Translations under genes and position numbers: made by a program
Shown here: piece after piece, positions 39,653-49,317 of the stretch
Position numbering within the stretch: the first letter of the stretch is position 1
Layout of the letters: each line of letters begins with the position of its first letter
Assembly (NCBI RefSeq): GCF_023715505.1
Contig: NZ_JAMBOH010000008.1
Span: 62,001-126,000 of the forward strand
Source: Neobacillus cucumis
GTDB taxonomy: Bacteria > Bacillota > Bacilli > Bacillales_B > DSM-18226
Length of the DNA: 64,000 nt
Direction: 5' to 3'
Notes under the pieces: model-generated
Told to the model about the DNA's origin: nothing
The model's database searches: none
What the model saw: the letters and a program-made list of their open reading frames with translations, nothing else

Positions 39653-41586
39653 TCTTTCACCTCTTCTGTTAAACGCTTGGGTACGGCGTTCTCCACCACT
39701 TGGTAGCCGCCAATCTTCTCGACCTGTTCTTTAAAAGCAGGTGATTGGATAATCTTAATAAGCTGCCGGCCGCTGTCACTTTCAAAAAACTCGAGTTTCA
39801 TCACTAAATCATATTCTTCATCGGCAACAGGTATAAAATCTAACCCCATCGCCTTTGCTGCTGGATAAATTCCTAGTCCTGCAACAGACACATCACCCTT
39901 CACTTCCGCCGCCACGGCTAAATGCGAAAACATCTCGCGCTCATAGCCAGTAATCTCCTCAGCCGTAAGGCCTGCCTCATCTAAAAGTAAATCAAACAAG
40001 ATGCGGGTGCCAGCTCCTTTTTGCCGGTTTACAAAGTTGGCGTCAGCCCGAACTAAGTCTGTGACGGATTCAATTCCCAGCGGATTTCCCTTTGGCAGAA
40101 TCCAGCCCTGCTTCCTTTTTAAAAAAGGATATAAAACAACATCTTGACCTGCCAAAAATTTATTTACATAAGATATATTGTACTGTTTTGTACTTGGGTC
40201 TAGCAAATGAATCCCCGCTACGTGGGCCTCACCTTTTCGAATCGCCATGATGCCAGCCATACTGCCGACATGGGAGGAGACAATTTTCATCTCTGTCCGT
40301 TCGCGCTTCAGCTGAGATGATAACAGATCGATGGTTAGGTCATGGCTGCCGCTGAACACTATTGCCTTCTTGATTTCTTCAAGCGGTCGTAATAATTCGG
40401 CCTCAGCGGTATCTCCCTGTTCATAACCGCTGATATTAGGCGGAACAATTAACAGGGCGTCTGCTCTGACATAGGACATGGTGACCCCTGCTGCTCGGGT
40501 GAGCGGGTTGGCTACAAATTGTCCATTCACATAGCCGATATTCATTCGGACAAAATCCTCTGCCCCCATCGATGAAACGATACGGCGGCCAAGCTTGACC
40601 ATTACCGTTTGCCGCTTAGGAACAGGAATACCTAAATACTTACAGATTAAAGGCTGGACAAACCATTCGAGCGCCAAATAAGCTGACACCGGATAGCCCG
40701 GAACACCGACAACGACTTTGCCGTTTATTTTTCCTAAAATAACGGGTTTGCCAGGCCGTGCGGCGACCCCGTGGGTAAATACTTCGCCAATTTCAGCAAT
40801 GATGTGGACGGTAAAATCCTTTCGTCCTGCCGAAGATCCGGCATTAATGACAATGATATCCGAGGTTTCCGAAGCTTTCAAAAGGACTTCCTTAATATTT
40901 TCAGGCTCGTCCTTAACGATGCTATGGAGGCGCGGTTCACCGCCCCAATCCTTCACAAATCCGGAAAAAACAGTGCCGTTAAACTCGATAATTTTCCCAG
41001 TTGCTAGTTCAGTATGGGCCTCAACCAATTCATTCCCCGTTGGAATAATCGTGACAACCGGTTTCTTAACAACCGGTACCGTCAGCTGCTGTGCCGCCAA
41101 TAACACGCCTAAATCAGCGGGTCTTAACAAATGGCCTTGCGGAAATAGCATCTCTTCCTGCACAATATCCTCGCCAATCGGGCGGATATGCTGCCAAGGG
41201 GTGGCCGGTTCAATAATTTCAATTGTTTCTTCGTCAACGATATGAACATGCTCAATCATAATCACCGCATTAAACGGTGAAGGAATGGCGTTGCCCGTAT
41301 CGACAAAACAAAATTGTTCACCTATCTTAAGGTATTGAGGATTTTGTTCGTGTGCCTGGTAGGTGCTTTCTGCGATAACAGCAATCCCATCCATTGCGGA
41401 GGCATGGTAGTGCGGCATGGATACATGTGCAAAAATTGGTTCGGCGGTCACACGACCTAGAGCATCAACCGCTAGAATCATTTCCATTTCAGGGGTCTCT
41501 AGAAAAGCTGCAAGAATCTCTTCTCTTGCTTCCGCGCGGGGTTTATCTTCTAAATAAATTTTGCGTTGATATTGTTTTTGTTCCAT
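39649..41586 (-). CDS. MoeA fused to a periplasmic-binding-like domain
   Basis: This 645-residue protein has a complete MoeA domain (about 1-410) for molybdate insertion, with INAGSSAGRKDFT and VVGVPGYPVSAYL. A C-terminal PBP-like domain (about 420-640) follows and resembles molybdate- or ligand-binding domains (SHVGSMAGIMAIRKGE, KGAGTRILFDLLL). The fused domain could sense or hold molybdate or tungstate; this is inference. It overlaps moaE by 4 nt and lies directly after a second moeA. Confidence 0.9.
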   Translation of the reverse strand: MEQKQYQRKIYLEDKPRAEAREEILAAFLETPEMEMILAVDALGRVTAEPIFAHVSMPHYHASAMDGIAVIAESTYQAHEQNPQYLKIGEQFCFVDTGNAIPSPFNAVIMIEHVHIVDEETIEIIEPATPWQHIRPIGEDIVQEEMLFPQGHLLRPADLGVLLAAQQLTVPVVKKPVVTIIPTGNELVEAHTELATGKIIEFNGTVFSGFVKDWGGEPRLHSIVKDEPENIKEVLLKASETSDIIVINAGSSAGRKDFTVHIIAEIGEVFTHGVAARPGKPVILGKINGKVVVGVPGYPVSAYLALEWFVQPLICKYLGIPVPKRQTVMVKLGRRIVSSMGAEDFVRMNIGYVNGQFVANPLTRAAGVTMSYVRADALLIVPPNISGYEQGDTAEAELLRPLEEIKKAIVFSGSHDLTIDLLSSQLKRERTEMKIVSSHVGSMAGIMAIRKGEAHVAGIHLLDPSTKQYNISYVNKFLAGQDVVLYPFLKRKQGWILPKGNPLGIESVTDLVRADANFVNRQKGAGTRILFDLLLDEAGLTAEEITGYEREMFSHLAVAAEVKGDVSVAGLGIYPAAKAMGLDFIPVADEEYDLVMKLEFFESDSGRQLIKIIQSPAFKEQVEKIGGYQVVENAVPKRLTEEVKE

Positions 41587-41599
41587 TGACTAAATCCCC

Positions 41600-42832
41600 T
41601 TACCTTGATGGAATCACAGGAACCCATTCACCCTGTGAAACTCCTTCTTTTTCTGAACTAATCTCGACGAGACCATCGCTTTTTACCAATGTGGTAATCA
41701 AGCCGGATTTTCCGATAATCGGCTCAGCCCACCATTCGCCCTCATTTTCAAACAGACGGGCGCGGATATAATCGGCCCGGCCCATGGAGGATGGGATATT
41801 CTTGGTTATTTTTGCAAAAATCCGCTCCGGTTTACGATCGCACTTTTCTCCTTTTAGCTTGCGGAGGACCTGTTCACCGAACAATTTAAAAATAATCATC
41901 GCGCTGGCTGGATGTCCAGGCAGGCCAATGACAGGCTTTCCATTTGCCAATGCCAGAATTGTAGGTTTTCCCGGCTTAATGCTGATTCCGTGGACGAAAA
42001 CTCCCGGATCACCCAACGATTGAATGACATCTGTTGTATAATCCTTCGCTCCGACCGAACTGCCCCCCGAAAGGATTAAACAATCGACCTCCTCATAAAG
42101 GGATTGGGCACGCTCTCGAAACTCGTCAAAATCGTCACGGACAATCCCGCCGTATACAACCTCTACATTCCACTCCTGGACTAGCCCTGCGATCGTTAGA
42201 TAGTTAATATCGCGAATTTGCCCCTCTCGCAATGTTTCTGTTTGGTAAGGGACAATTTCATCACCGGAAGACAGATACCCGACCTTTAGTTTCCTAAAGA
42301 CCGTCACGTGGGTGATACCTAAAGAGGCAAGAGCGCCCAATTCCTGCGGCCTAAGCTTTGTACCGCGGCCCAGAAGGATCTCCCCTTCTCGAATATCTTC
42401 ACCCGCCCGAATTACGTTTTCACCAGGTGCAATCTGCTTGTACGTGTTGAGGAGCGTATCGACATCCTCACAGTGTTCAATCATGATAACGCTGTCACAA
42501 CCCTTTGGGAGCATGCCTCCGGTCGGCACATAAACGGCAGTTCCTTGGGTTACTTCAACAGTTGGGACCTCGCCCATTTTCACCTCACCCATAACGGTTA
42601 AAAAGCCGGGCATGGATTCTGAGGAACCATACGTATCTTTCGCACGGACGGCGTAGCCATCGACAGTCGAGCGGTCAAAACTCGGCACATTTTCCTTGGC
42701 AGTCACCGGACTCGCTAAAATATAATGAAGGGCACGAGAGAGCTCTCTAATCTCTGTTTGCTCAATTGCCGGAATTTTTTCATCTATCAAGTTAAATGTC
42801 TCTTCAACTGTTTTGACTTTGAAAAATTGCAT
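41600..42832 (-). CDS. moeA: Molybdopterin molybdenumtransferase MoeA
   Basis: This 410-residue single MoeA inserts molybdate into adenylylated molybdopterin. It has the motifs SFDRSTVDGYAVRA near the N terminus, LSGGSSVGAKDYT and VIGLPGHPASAMI. It lies 27 nt after mobA and 13 nt before the fused MoeA, so the cluster has two MoeA proteins that may differ in metal or partner. Confidence 0.94.
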   Translation of the reverse strand: MQFFKVKTVEETFNLIDEKIPAIEQTEIRELSRALHYILASPVTAKENVPSFDRSTVDGYAVRAKDTYGSSESMPGFLTVMGEVKMGEVPTVEVTQGTAVYVPTGGMLPKGCDSVIMIEHCEDVDTLLNTYKQIAPGENVIRAGEDIREGEILLGRGTKLRPQELGALASLGITHVTVFRKLKVGYLSSGDEIVPYQTETLREGQIRDINYLTIAGLVQEWNVEVVYGGIVRDDFDEFRERAQSLYEEVDCLILSGGSSVGAKDYTTDVIQSLGDPGVFVHGISIKPGKPTILALANGKPVIGLPGHPASAMIIFKLFGEQVLRKLKGEKCDRKPERIFAKITKNIPSSMGRADYIRARLFENEGEWWAEPIIGKSGLITTLVKSDGLVEISSEKEGVSQGEWVPVIPSR

Positions 42833-42859
42833 GGTTCCCTTACTCCCCCTTAAGTAGTC

Positions 42860-43468
42860 CTACATGTTTGTAAAATCAGACTCAGCCCACTTTTTCGCCT
42901 CTATATATTCCTCTGGATCGTTCATATTAAAAAAGACTTTAGTTAACTCGATATGACTATAAGTTTCTAATTCCTTTTCGGTTAGGTACAGAACGTTCAA
43001 ATGGTCAAGTAAATGCTTCATCCGCAGCTGACCTGCTTTAATCCGTTCCTCCACAACTGCGGCTGCTTGCTTTTTAAAAACAGCAAATAACGGATGCTGT
43101 TTGCCATTAACCACAGGTATGACCGCATCATAGTGCAAGGCATTGTTAACCAGGGCTTCGGCCAGCTCTCCAGACACAAACGGCATATCACAAGCCACAA
43201 TAAAATTAACATCGTAGTCTGACGCCATAAGGCCTGCGTGTACTCCGGCGAGCGGCCCCATGCCAGGGTATTGATCCGTGATCATTCGTACACCTAAAAA
43301 TTCATATTGTTCAGAATCATTCGTTACTAGAATTATATCATCAAAAAGAAGTTTTAGCCTATCTGCTATTCTTTCAATATTCGTTTTTTCATTTATTTTC
43401 AGCAGGGCTTTGTTGGTGCCCATCCGGCTGGATTTCCCGCCTGCTAGAATAATGGCTGCAGCTTTCAT
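42860..43468 (-). CDS. mobA: Molybdenum cofactor guanylyltransferase MobA
   Basis: This 202-residue nucleotidyltransferase attaches GMP to Moco to give the MGD form needed by formate dehydrogenase. It has the motif ILAGGKSSRMGTNKALL and the Asp site in FIVACDMPFVS. The ATG at 43468 follows GAGAGGAGA. It is followed by moeA and preceded by fdhE, which fits the need for bis-MGD in FdhA. Confidence 0.94.
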   Translation of the reverse strand: MKAAAIILAGGKSSRMGTNKALLKINEKTNIERIADRLKLLFDDIILVTNDSEQYEFLGVRMITDQYPGMGPLAGVHAGLMASDYDVNFIVACDMPFVSGELAEALVNNALHYDAVIPVVNGKQHPLFAVFKKQAAAVVEERIKAGQLRMKHLLDHLNVLYLTEKELETYSHIELTKVFFNMNDPEEYIEAKKWAESDFTNM

Positions 43469-43479
43469 ACATTCTCCTC

Positions 43480-44289
43480 TCAATGAATCACTTTTTTCTC
43501 CCTCACCGGAGAATATCCATTATCTTGAGCAACAAAGTCAAGGTGAATCGATAAAAGATCTAATAAGGCAACTGAAGGCTTTGTTATAAATTGTTTTGTA
43601 TCTATAATTTTAATATAGCATTTACATTGTTCGCAAACCTGGATTTGCATAGCAGATTCGCCCTCTATTGATAAAAAGTGAATGGTTGTATGATCTTCAT
43701 TACCGCAATGCGAGCACTCTAAGCTTTTCGCATGCCAGTGGGCATGGCAGCGCGGGCATTGAATAACCTTCTTTCCTTCCTCATCAAGTGTCGCCAGCCT
43801 CACTGGTTCAAAACATACAGGACAATATTCACTTAAATTCATTTGTTCAACTTCTGGCTGAGCCTTTTCTGAGATTACTTGTAAAAAGGGACGAAGAGCA
43901 ACCTCAGCAAGGAATTGAGGGATTGATTCTAAGATTTCATGTTCTTCGGCGAAGCGCTTAAAATAAGTATAGTTCACAAAAAAGGCCTCTCCAAACCAAT
44001 CAATTAACGTTTCCTCCGTTAACAGACTGGGGATTTTTAATAATTCTGACTCTATTTCAGGTTTAAAGCTAATCATTAAATCTATTAATTCGCTTATCCA
44101 CCGTTTGTATCGTGGCATATCCAACTCAAGTTCCGCTAATTCAACAATAGGAGCCCCTGCTTCTATTTCCGCTTGATCAAAGTTGATTTTGAAGGATTTC
44201 GATGCTATTTGAAGCTTCCACTGCTCCTGAAGTATGATAATTTCCTTTTGCAGTTCCTGGTATTCATTTGAAACAACGGACTTAATCAT
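43480..44289 (-). CDS. fdhE: Formate dehydrogenase accessory protein FdhE
   Basis: This 269-residue protein has four CxxC zinc or iron motifs in its C-terminal half (CPVC, CPRC, CSHC, CEQC) typical of FdhE, which binds and helps mature formate dehydrogenase. I chose the ATG at 44289 because AAGAGGTG lies 8 nt upstream. It lies between the Moco genes and the fdh subunit genes. Confidence 0.9.
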   Translation of the reverse strand: MIKSVVSNEYQELQKEIIILQEQWKLQIASKSFKINFDQAEIEAGAPIVELAELELDMPRYKRWISELIDLMISFKPEIESELLKIPSLLTEETLIDWFGEAFFVNYTYFKRFAEEHEILESIPQFLAEVALRPFLQVISEKAQPEVEQMNLSEYCPVCFEPVRLATLDEEGKKVIQCPRCHAHWHAKSLECSHCGNEDHTTIHFLSIEGESAMQIQVCEQCKCYIKIIDTKQFITKPSVALLDLLSIHLDFVAQDNGYSPVREKKVIH

Positions 44290-44324
44290 CGTTTGCACAC
44301 CTCTTATATTCATTTATCTGGTTT

Positions 44325-44510
44325 CATCAATGTTTCATGGGGACATGCTTTATCTTTATGGGCTTACTTTTGTCCTCATGAACGCTCCATGTGGACATGC
44401 TGCGCCTTTTTCGGCTTACTTTTGTCCTCATGAGCCCTTCATGTGGACACGTTTCATCCCTATTCGGCTTGCCTATGTCCTCATAAAAATACTCAATAAG
44501 GAAATGCTTC
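44325..44510. repeat. Three-unit dyad array (CATGTGGACA ... TGTCCTCATG)
   Basis: Three 53-54 bp units repeat the pattern CATGKGGACA - 20-25 nt - TTTTGTCCTCATGA between fdhE and fdhC. Within each unit GGACA and TGTCC can pair, so each could form a hairpin. The unit is longer than the other word arrays. A chance ORF through it is not supported. Confidence 0.75.
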
Positions 44511-44611
44511 TTCAACTTGGTACTGCTCCATAAACAACACCTCTTATTAAGAAATGCCTGCCTTTTATCCGACAGCCATTCTTTTTTTACTTTTATACTT
44601 AGTTTTACTTT

Positions 44612-44676
44612 CTAGCTGCAGCGCCTAGAGGCTCGAAGCCTACAGCCTCTAGTCCAGGCGCTTCCGCTTTTTGGCT
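44612..44676 (-). repeat. Stop-adjacent hairpin repeat, short form
   Basis: On the minus strand, 4-5 nt after the fdhC TAA, AAAAAGCGGAAGCGCCTGG follows, then GGCGCTGCAGCTAGA. It has only the outer stem and a short arm (CTAGAGGCT/AGCCTCTAG). Confidence 0.8.
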
Positions 44677-44677
44677 A

Positions 44678-45391
44678 TTAAGCACCCCGTTTATGCTTAG
44701 GATCATCCAAGTTTGGGAAGTTGCCCTTTTTCACTTCTTCATCATACCAATCCTCATAATGTCCTTTTGCCCACCAAGCCGGAACCTTACCTGTTACAAC
44801 ACCCGAATAACCTGGTCTAGAGTGTTTGTGAACAACAGACAGGTAAATATGTCCGACAATAACCGCAATTCCTAATCCAAAGCCAATGTTATGAAGGACG
44901 TAACCCCATTGAACAAGTGCTCTCGGGAAATATTCCGGAAACCACATCGTGAAGCCTGAAACAATGACTAAAATAGCACAGAAAATTTGCAGAATCGAGT
45001 TAATTTTTTCACCTGCATTGAAGAATGTTTGTCTTACATGCCCAAACTTAAAGCCAAATAACTCTTTAACGAAATTACCGAAAAATTCAAGATCCCGCTT
45101 TTTCCATGTGGCTAATTCTTTCATCCAAAGAAAAAGGAACTTCGGACTAAAAATTAACAAGATGAAGGTAGGCGTTATGAACGCTACAGCGAAAATTCGG
45201 TGCAATAGCCGTGCCATGGCTGGACCGCCAAAAACGGGATACAGCCAGTCAAAGAATTCGGTATACATTGGCAGGGCCGTGACGTATAGGGCAAAGAAGG
45301 CAATTCCATTAATGGCATGTGCCCAAACAAATGCCTTTGGAAAGCGGCGAATTTGTTCATTTGCTTTTGGATGCTTCTGATTATTACTCAT
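44678..45391 (-). CDS. fdhC: Formate dehydrogenase cytochrome b gamma subunit
   Basis: This 237-residue membrane subunit has four membrane helices with His residues suited to bind two hemes b (AHAINGIAFFALY and YVLHNIGFGLGIAVIVGHIYL, quoted in part). It hands electrons from the Fe-S subunit to menaquinone. The ATG at 45391 follows GGAGGTGAGG and overlaps the fdhB stop by 8 nt, so the open frame upstream is not used. Confidence 0.9.
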   Translation of the reverse strand: MSNNQKHPKANEQIRRFPKAFVWAHAINGIAFFALYVTALPMYTEFFDWLYPVFGGPAMARLLHRIFAVAFITPTFILLIFSPKFLFLWMKELATWKKRDLEFFGNFVKELFGFKFGHVRQTFFNAGEKINSILQIFCAILVIVSGFTMWFPEYFPRALVQWGYVLHNIGFGLGIAVIVGHIYLSVVHKHSRPGYSGVVTGKVPAWWAKGHYEDWYDEEVKKGNFPNLDDPKHKRGA

Positions 45392-46208
45392 GGCCCTCAC
45401 CTCCGTCTTCATGACCTTGTGTTTTTTTACTGATAATGGTATTCGTAATAAATGCACCGACAATCGCCATGGTTGTTGCACCTAGCATCATCTTGCCGAC
45501 TGGCTGTGCATAGTCTTTCCAAACAACCGCAGAGGCTGGAACCTTAGGGTTTTCCGGAAGGCCATATACACTTGGTTTTTCAGCTAATAAATAGATCGTA
45601 TGCGTGCCGCCGACACCCTGCGGATTATAGATATTTGCATTTGGAAAACGGTCTTTTACTTCACTTAAGCGTTTTTGTGCTATGGCAAGCATGTCATCTT
45701 TTTTGCCAAACTGCATCGCGTCTGTATGGCAGGTTGTTACACAGGCAGGTTGCAAACCTTCTTCAAGACGATCGGTACACATGGTACACTTTTGAGATTT
45801 TTTATATTCTTTACCGTTCTTATCTTTGTAAGTTTTTAATGAGATGACTTCAAATGGACAGTTTTGTACGCAATAGCCGCAGCCTACGCACTTATCATGG
45901 TCAATTACAACAGACCCAAATTTTGAGTAGCTGATGGCCTTCTCAGGACATACCTTTTCACAGGCAGCCGTATCACAATGGAAGCAGGATGAGTGGCGGA
46001 AGAGGTATTCTAAATCGCCTTTTCCGTTTTCATGCTCTACATATTGGAGAACATTCCATGTATCGGCACTAGTCTTTGGATGTGATTGAGCACTTCCTTG
46101 AAATGCGGCGACTTCTGCCGGAAGGTCATTCCAGTTTTTACAGGCAACCATACAGGCTTTACAGCCGTCACATCTGGTAACGTCAACGTATTTTACGTAT
46201 TCAGCCAT
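45384..46208 (-). CDS. fdhB: Formate dehydrogenase Fe-S beta subunit
   Basis: This 274-residue subunit has four 4Fe-4S cluster motifs (CDGCKACMVACKNW, CFHCDTAACEKVCP, CVGCGYCVQNCP, KCTMCTDR...CVTTCHT) like FdnH, and a C-terminal membrane helix (about 243-262). It transfers electrons from FdhA to the cytochrome b subunit. It starts 3 nt after fdhA. Confidence 0.94.
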   Translation of the reverse strand: MAEYVKYVDVTRCDGCKACMVACKNWNDLPAEVAAFQGSAQSHPKTSADTWNVLQYVEHENGKGDLEYLFRHSSCFHCDTAACEKVCPEKAISYSKFGSVVIDHDKCVGCGYCVQNCPFEVISLKTYKDKNGKEYKKSQKCTMCTDRLEEGLQPACVTTCHTDAMQFGKKDDMLAIAQKRLSEVKDRFPNANIYNPQGVGGTHTIYLLAEKPSVYGLPENPKVPASAVVWKDYAQPVGKMMLGATTMAIVGAFITNTIISKKTQGHEDGGEGHE

Positions 46209-46211
46209 CGC

Positions 46212-49196
46212 CTAAGCCCTCCTTATGTCACATAGGAATGCTTTATATTCCGGAATCATCGTGTTGGCATCCCCAATATGTGGAGTCAGGCGGTTCGCTG
46301 TAGCTCCTGTTGCATACCCTTTGTATCCAAAATTCCATGGCATTCCAATTTGATGAACCTTTTTGCCTTTAACCGTAAACGGCTTATAGCGCTTTGTGAC
46401 CAATGCATAGGCTTCAATTTTGCCGCGCGCAGAGGTAACAATGACTTTGTCCTTATTTGCGATGCCTTTCTCTTTAGCCAATTCTTCACTTATTTCCACA
46501 TACATATATCGTGCAATCTCTGCCAGCCATTCTTGGTTACGTGTCATCGAACCTGACTGCCAGTGTGCTTCGACCCTATAGGTGGTTGCAACAATCGGGT
46601 AGTCCACCTTAAAGCCACGTTTGTTAAAATCTCCATCATTAATAACAATCGCAGGGTTATATTCTACTGATGAGAATGCATTTGGTACTGGGCTTTCATA
46701 TGGCTCATAGTGTTCTGGGAATGGCCCGTCATTCAGGGTAGCTGCAAATAATAAGGCAACACCGTCCTTGTTCATCATGAAGGCACCTGTTCCGCCTGGA
46801 TCAGTTGGGGCTGTCACTGCTTTAAAGTCAGGGACATCATTTCCGACCCATTTCTTTTGAACAGCATCCCACCAAATCACTGCCTTTTCCTGACTCCATG
46901 GCTTACCGCTTGGATCTGCCGAGGCACGGTTGTAAAGAATTCGGCGGTTTGCCGGCCATGCAAAGGACCAGTTTAAGAAGTTCCCGCCGCCTGTATCCTT
47001 ATTATCACGGCGCTGGGAAAGATTTTTCCCCTCTTCAGGATAGAAGCCAGAATAAATCCAGTTACCGCTTGAAGTTGTGCCATCATCTTTTAAATCACCA
47101 AAGGTTTTTAATAATTTACCAGTTTTCAGATCGTAGCCATTGATTTCTTTGGCAATTTGATCTAAATCTGGCGCTTCACCCGTGCCATAATTCCAATCAA
47201 GTGCTAAGAATGGCTTGTCGGCAGATTTTGGACTGTTTGCATATAGCTTTTTTAGCTTCGCAGCCAATTCATGGACGATATCAAGGTCCGGGCGCGACTC
47301 TCCTTTTGGCTCAATCGCTTTCCAGCGGTATTGCATCCAGCGGGAGCTGTTTGAAATACTTCCTTCTTTTTCAAAAGAAGAACAGGCTGGAAGCAGGAAG
47401 ACTTCTGTATTGATCTTGGCTGGGTCATTGCCCGCTTCCTTTTGCCAGAAGGCTGATGTTTCAGTTTCCCATAGGTCAACCGCTACCAGCCATTTGAGGT
47501 TACCAAGAGCTTCCTTTTCCTTGCCGGCGTTCGGTCCGCCGACAACAGGATTGGTACCCCAAAGGAACGCGCCCTCAAGTTCATTGTTGTACATGGCCTT
47601 AAATAAGTTAATATGTGAGTAGTTCTTATTCCCCTTCGGCAGGAAGTGGTACCCAAACTCATTATCCTTCGTTGCATTGGTGCCATACCAAGATTTCAAT
47701 AGGCTGACAACAAATTTAGGTTTGTTGCTCCAATAGCCTGATGGCGGAGTTTCTTTTTTTAAGTATCCGGCAAGTGTAGCATGTTCAGGAACCGTTGCTT
47801 TTGGCGCAGCAAGGTAGCCCGTTAAGTTATCCCAAAGTAAACCGAAATCAGTAGAACCTTGAACGTTGGATTCGCCGCGCATTGCATTGATTCCTCCGCC
47901 TGGCAGCCCAATATTACCTAAGAGAAGCTGCAGGATGGCAAAGATTCGGACGTTTTGAGAACCAACAGTATGCTGAGTAGTCCCCATCGCGTAGAGAATC
48001 GTACCTGATCTACCCACTTTTCCTGTTTCACAAAAGGCTTTACAAACCTTCATGTAATCTTCTTTTGGTGTTCCTGTTACGGCTGTTACGGTATCCACAT
48101 CGTAGCGGGAATAGTGTTGTTTCATTAATTGGAAGACCGAACGGGGATGCTGTAACGTTTCATCCTTCACCGGTTTTCCATCAGGAGTGGTTTCAATCAC
48201 CCACTTTGTTTTATCGTAAACTCGTTTTGCTTCATCATAACCGGAGAAAAGACCATCTTTAAAATCGTAGCCCTCTTTCACAATAAAGGAAGCATTCGTA
48301 TATTTCACAACATACTCTTTATGAATGAGATTGTTTTCAATAGCATATTTAATCATACCGCCGACAAACGGAATATCCGTTCCAGAACGAAGCGGGGCAT
48401 AGAGATCAGATACCGCAGATGTACGTGTATAACGCGGATCCACGCTGATAATTTTTCCGCCTTTTTCCTTCGCCTTTGTCAGCCATCTAAAACTGATTGG
48501 ATGATTTTCAGCTGGATTTGCTCCCATAATGAGGGCACAATCTGTCCACTGAAGGTCATTCCAGTGATTTGTCATTGCTCCACGACCAAATGTAGGTGCC
48601 AGACCGGCAACCGTAGAACTATGTCATATTCGTGCCTGGTGCTCTAAATAGGTGACACCAAGCCCTCTCATTAATTTTGAAACTAAATACGTTTCTTCGT
48701 TATCAAGTGCCGCACCGCCAAGGCTGGCAATCTTTTCTGTTTTATTTACGATGATGCCTGCTTCTTTCTCAACAAATGATGCATCACGTGTTTCCTTCGT
48801 ACGTTTGGCAATGGTGTCAAGCATCCATTCCCAATCTTTTTCTTCCCACTTATTGCTCCCAGGAGCACGATATAATGGTTTTGTCAGCCGTTTTTCAGAT
48901 GTATATATTTGGCGTAATGTCGTTCCTTTACTGCATAGCTTACCTTCGTTAATTGGGTTATCCGGATCCCCTTCCGTATACACCACGGTATTATTTTTGG
49001 TGTGGACGAGTATCCCGCATCCTACACCACAAAAGCAGCAAATGGTTGGTGTTACAGTAGCTTTGGCAATCTTGAAATCTTTTGTTTTTGCATAGGCTTT
49101 TTTATCATTAAAACCTAGTTCAACTACTGCAAGGGTAGCAGCCGTTGCACCAGATAGTTTTAAGAATTGCCGGCGGTTTAAGTTCATTTCAACCAT
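46212..49196 (-). CDS. fdhA: Selenocysteine formate dehydrogenase catalytic subunit
   Basis: This 994-residue molybdo-bis-MGD subunit oxidises formate. A twin-arginine signal (NRRQFLKLSG) is followed by a 4Fe-4S site (CCFCGVGCG...KLCSKG). An in-frame TGA lies at codon 191 (48624-48626) in the context EHQARI-U-HSSTVAGLAPTFGRGAM. That matches the E. coli FdnG Sec site, and the frame continues unbroken into MTNHWNDLQW. A SECIS-type hairpin follows the codon. Read through UGA, the length fits the family; split into two ORFs, neither is functional. I chose the ATG at 49196 behind AAGGAG. Confidence 0.95.
48595..48626 (-). promoter_or_regulatory. UGA selenocysteine codon with bacterial SECIS hairpin
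   Basis: After the UGA, GGTTGCCGGTCTGGCACC starts at nucleotide 15 counting from the U, exactly as GGUUGC does in E. coli fdhF. It forms a stem with a bulged U17 and a loop GGUCU holding the G23 and U24 that SelB recognises. The arrangement is seen directly; function is by analogy. Confidence 0.92.
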
Positions 49197-49317
49197 CACT
49201 ATTCTCCTTCCCAAAAATGATTAGGCATCCCTCTATAAGCTTAAAGCGCCTCTCCCTTTAGGCTGGCAGCTTACCGCTTTATCTCTCTATATACTCCCTT
49301 TAGTTTTTCTCTGTTTG

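Noticed and set aside
44327..44515. 62-codon minus-strand frame in the dyad array
   Set aside because: It follows the repeat units and has no conserved features or ribosome site.
48575..48626. fdhA as a nonsense-split pseudogene
   Set aside because: The frame is unbroken on both sides of a single UGA at the family's Sec position and a SECIS-type hairpin follows in the correct register.
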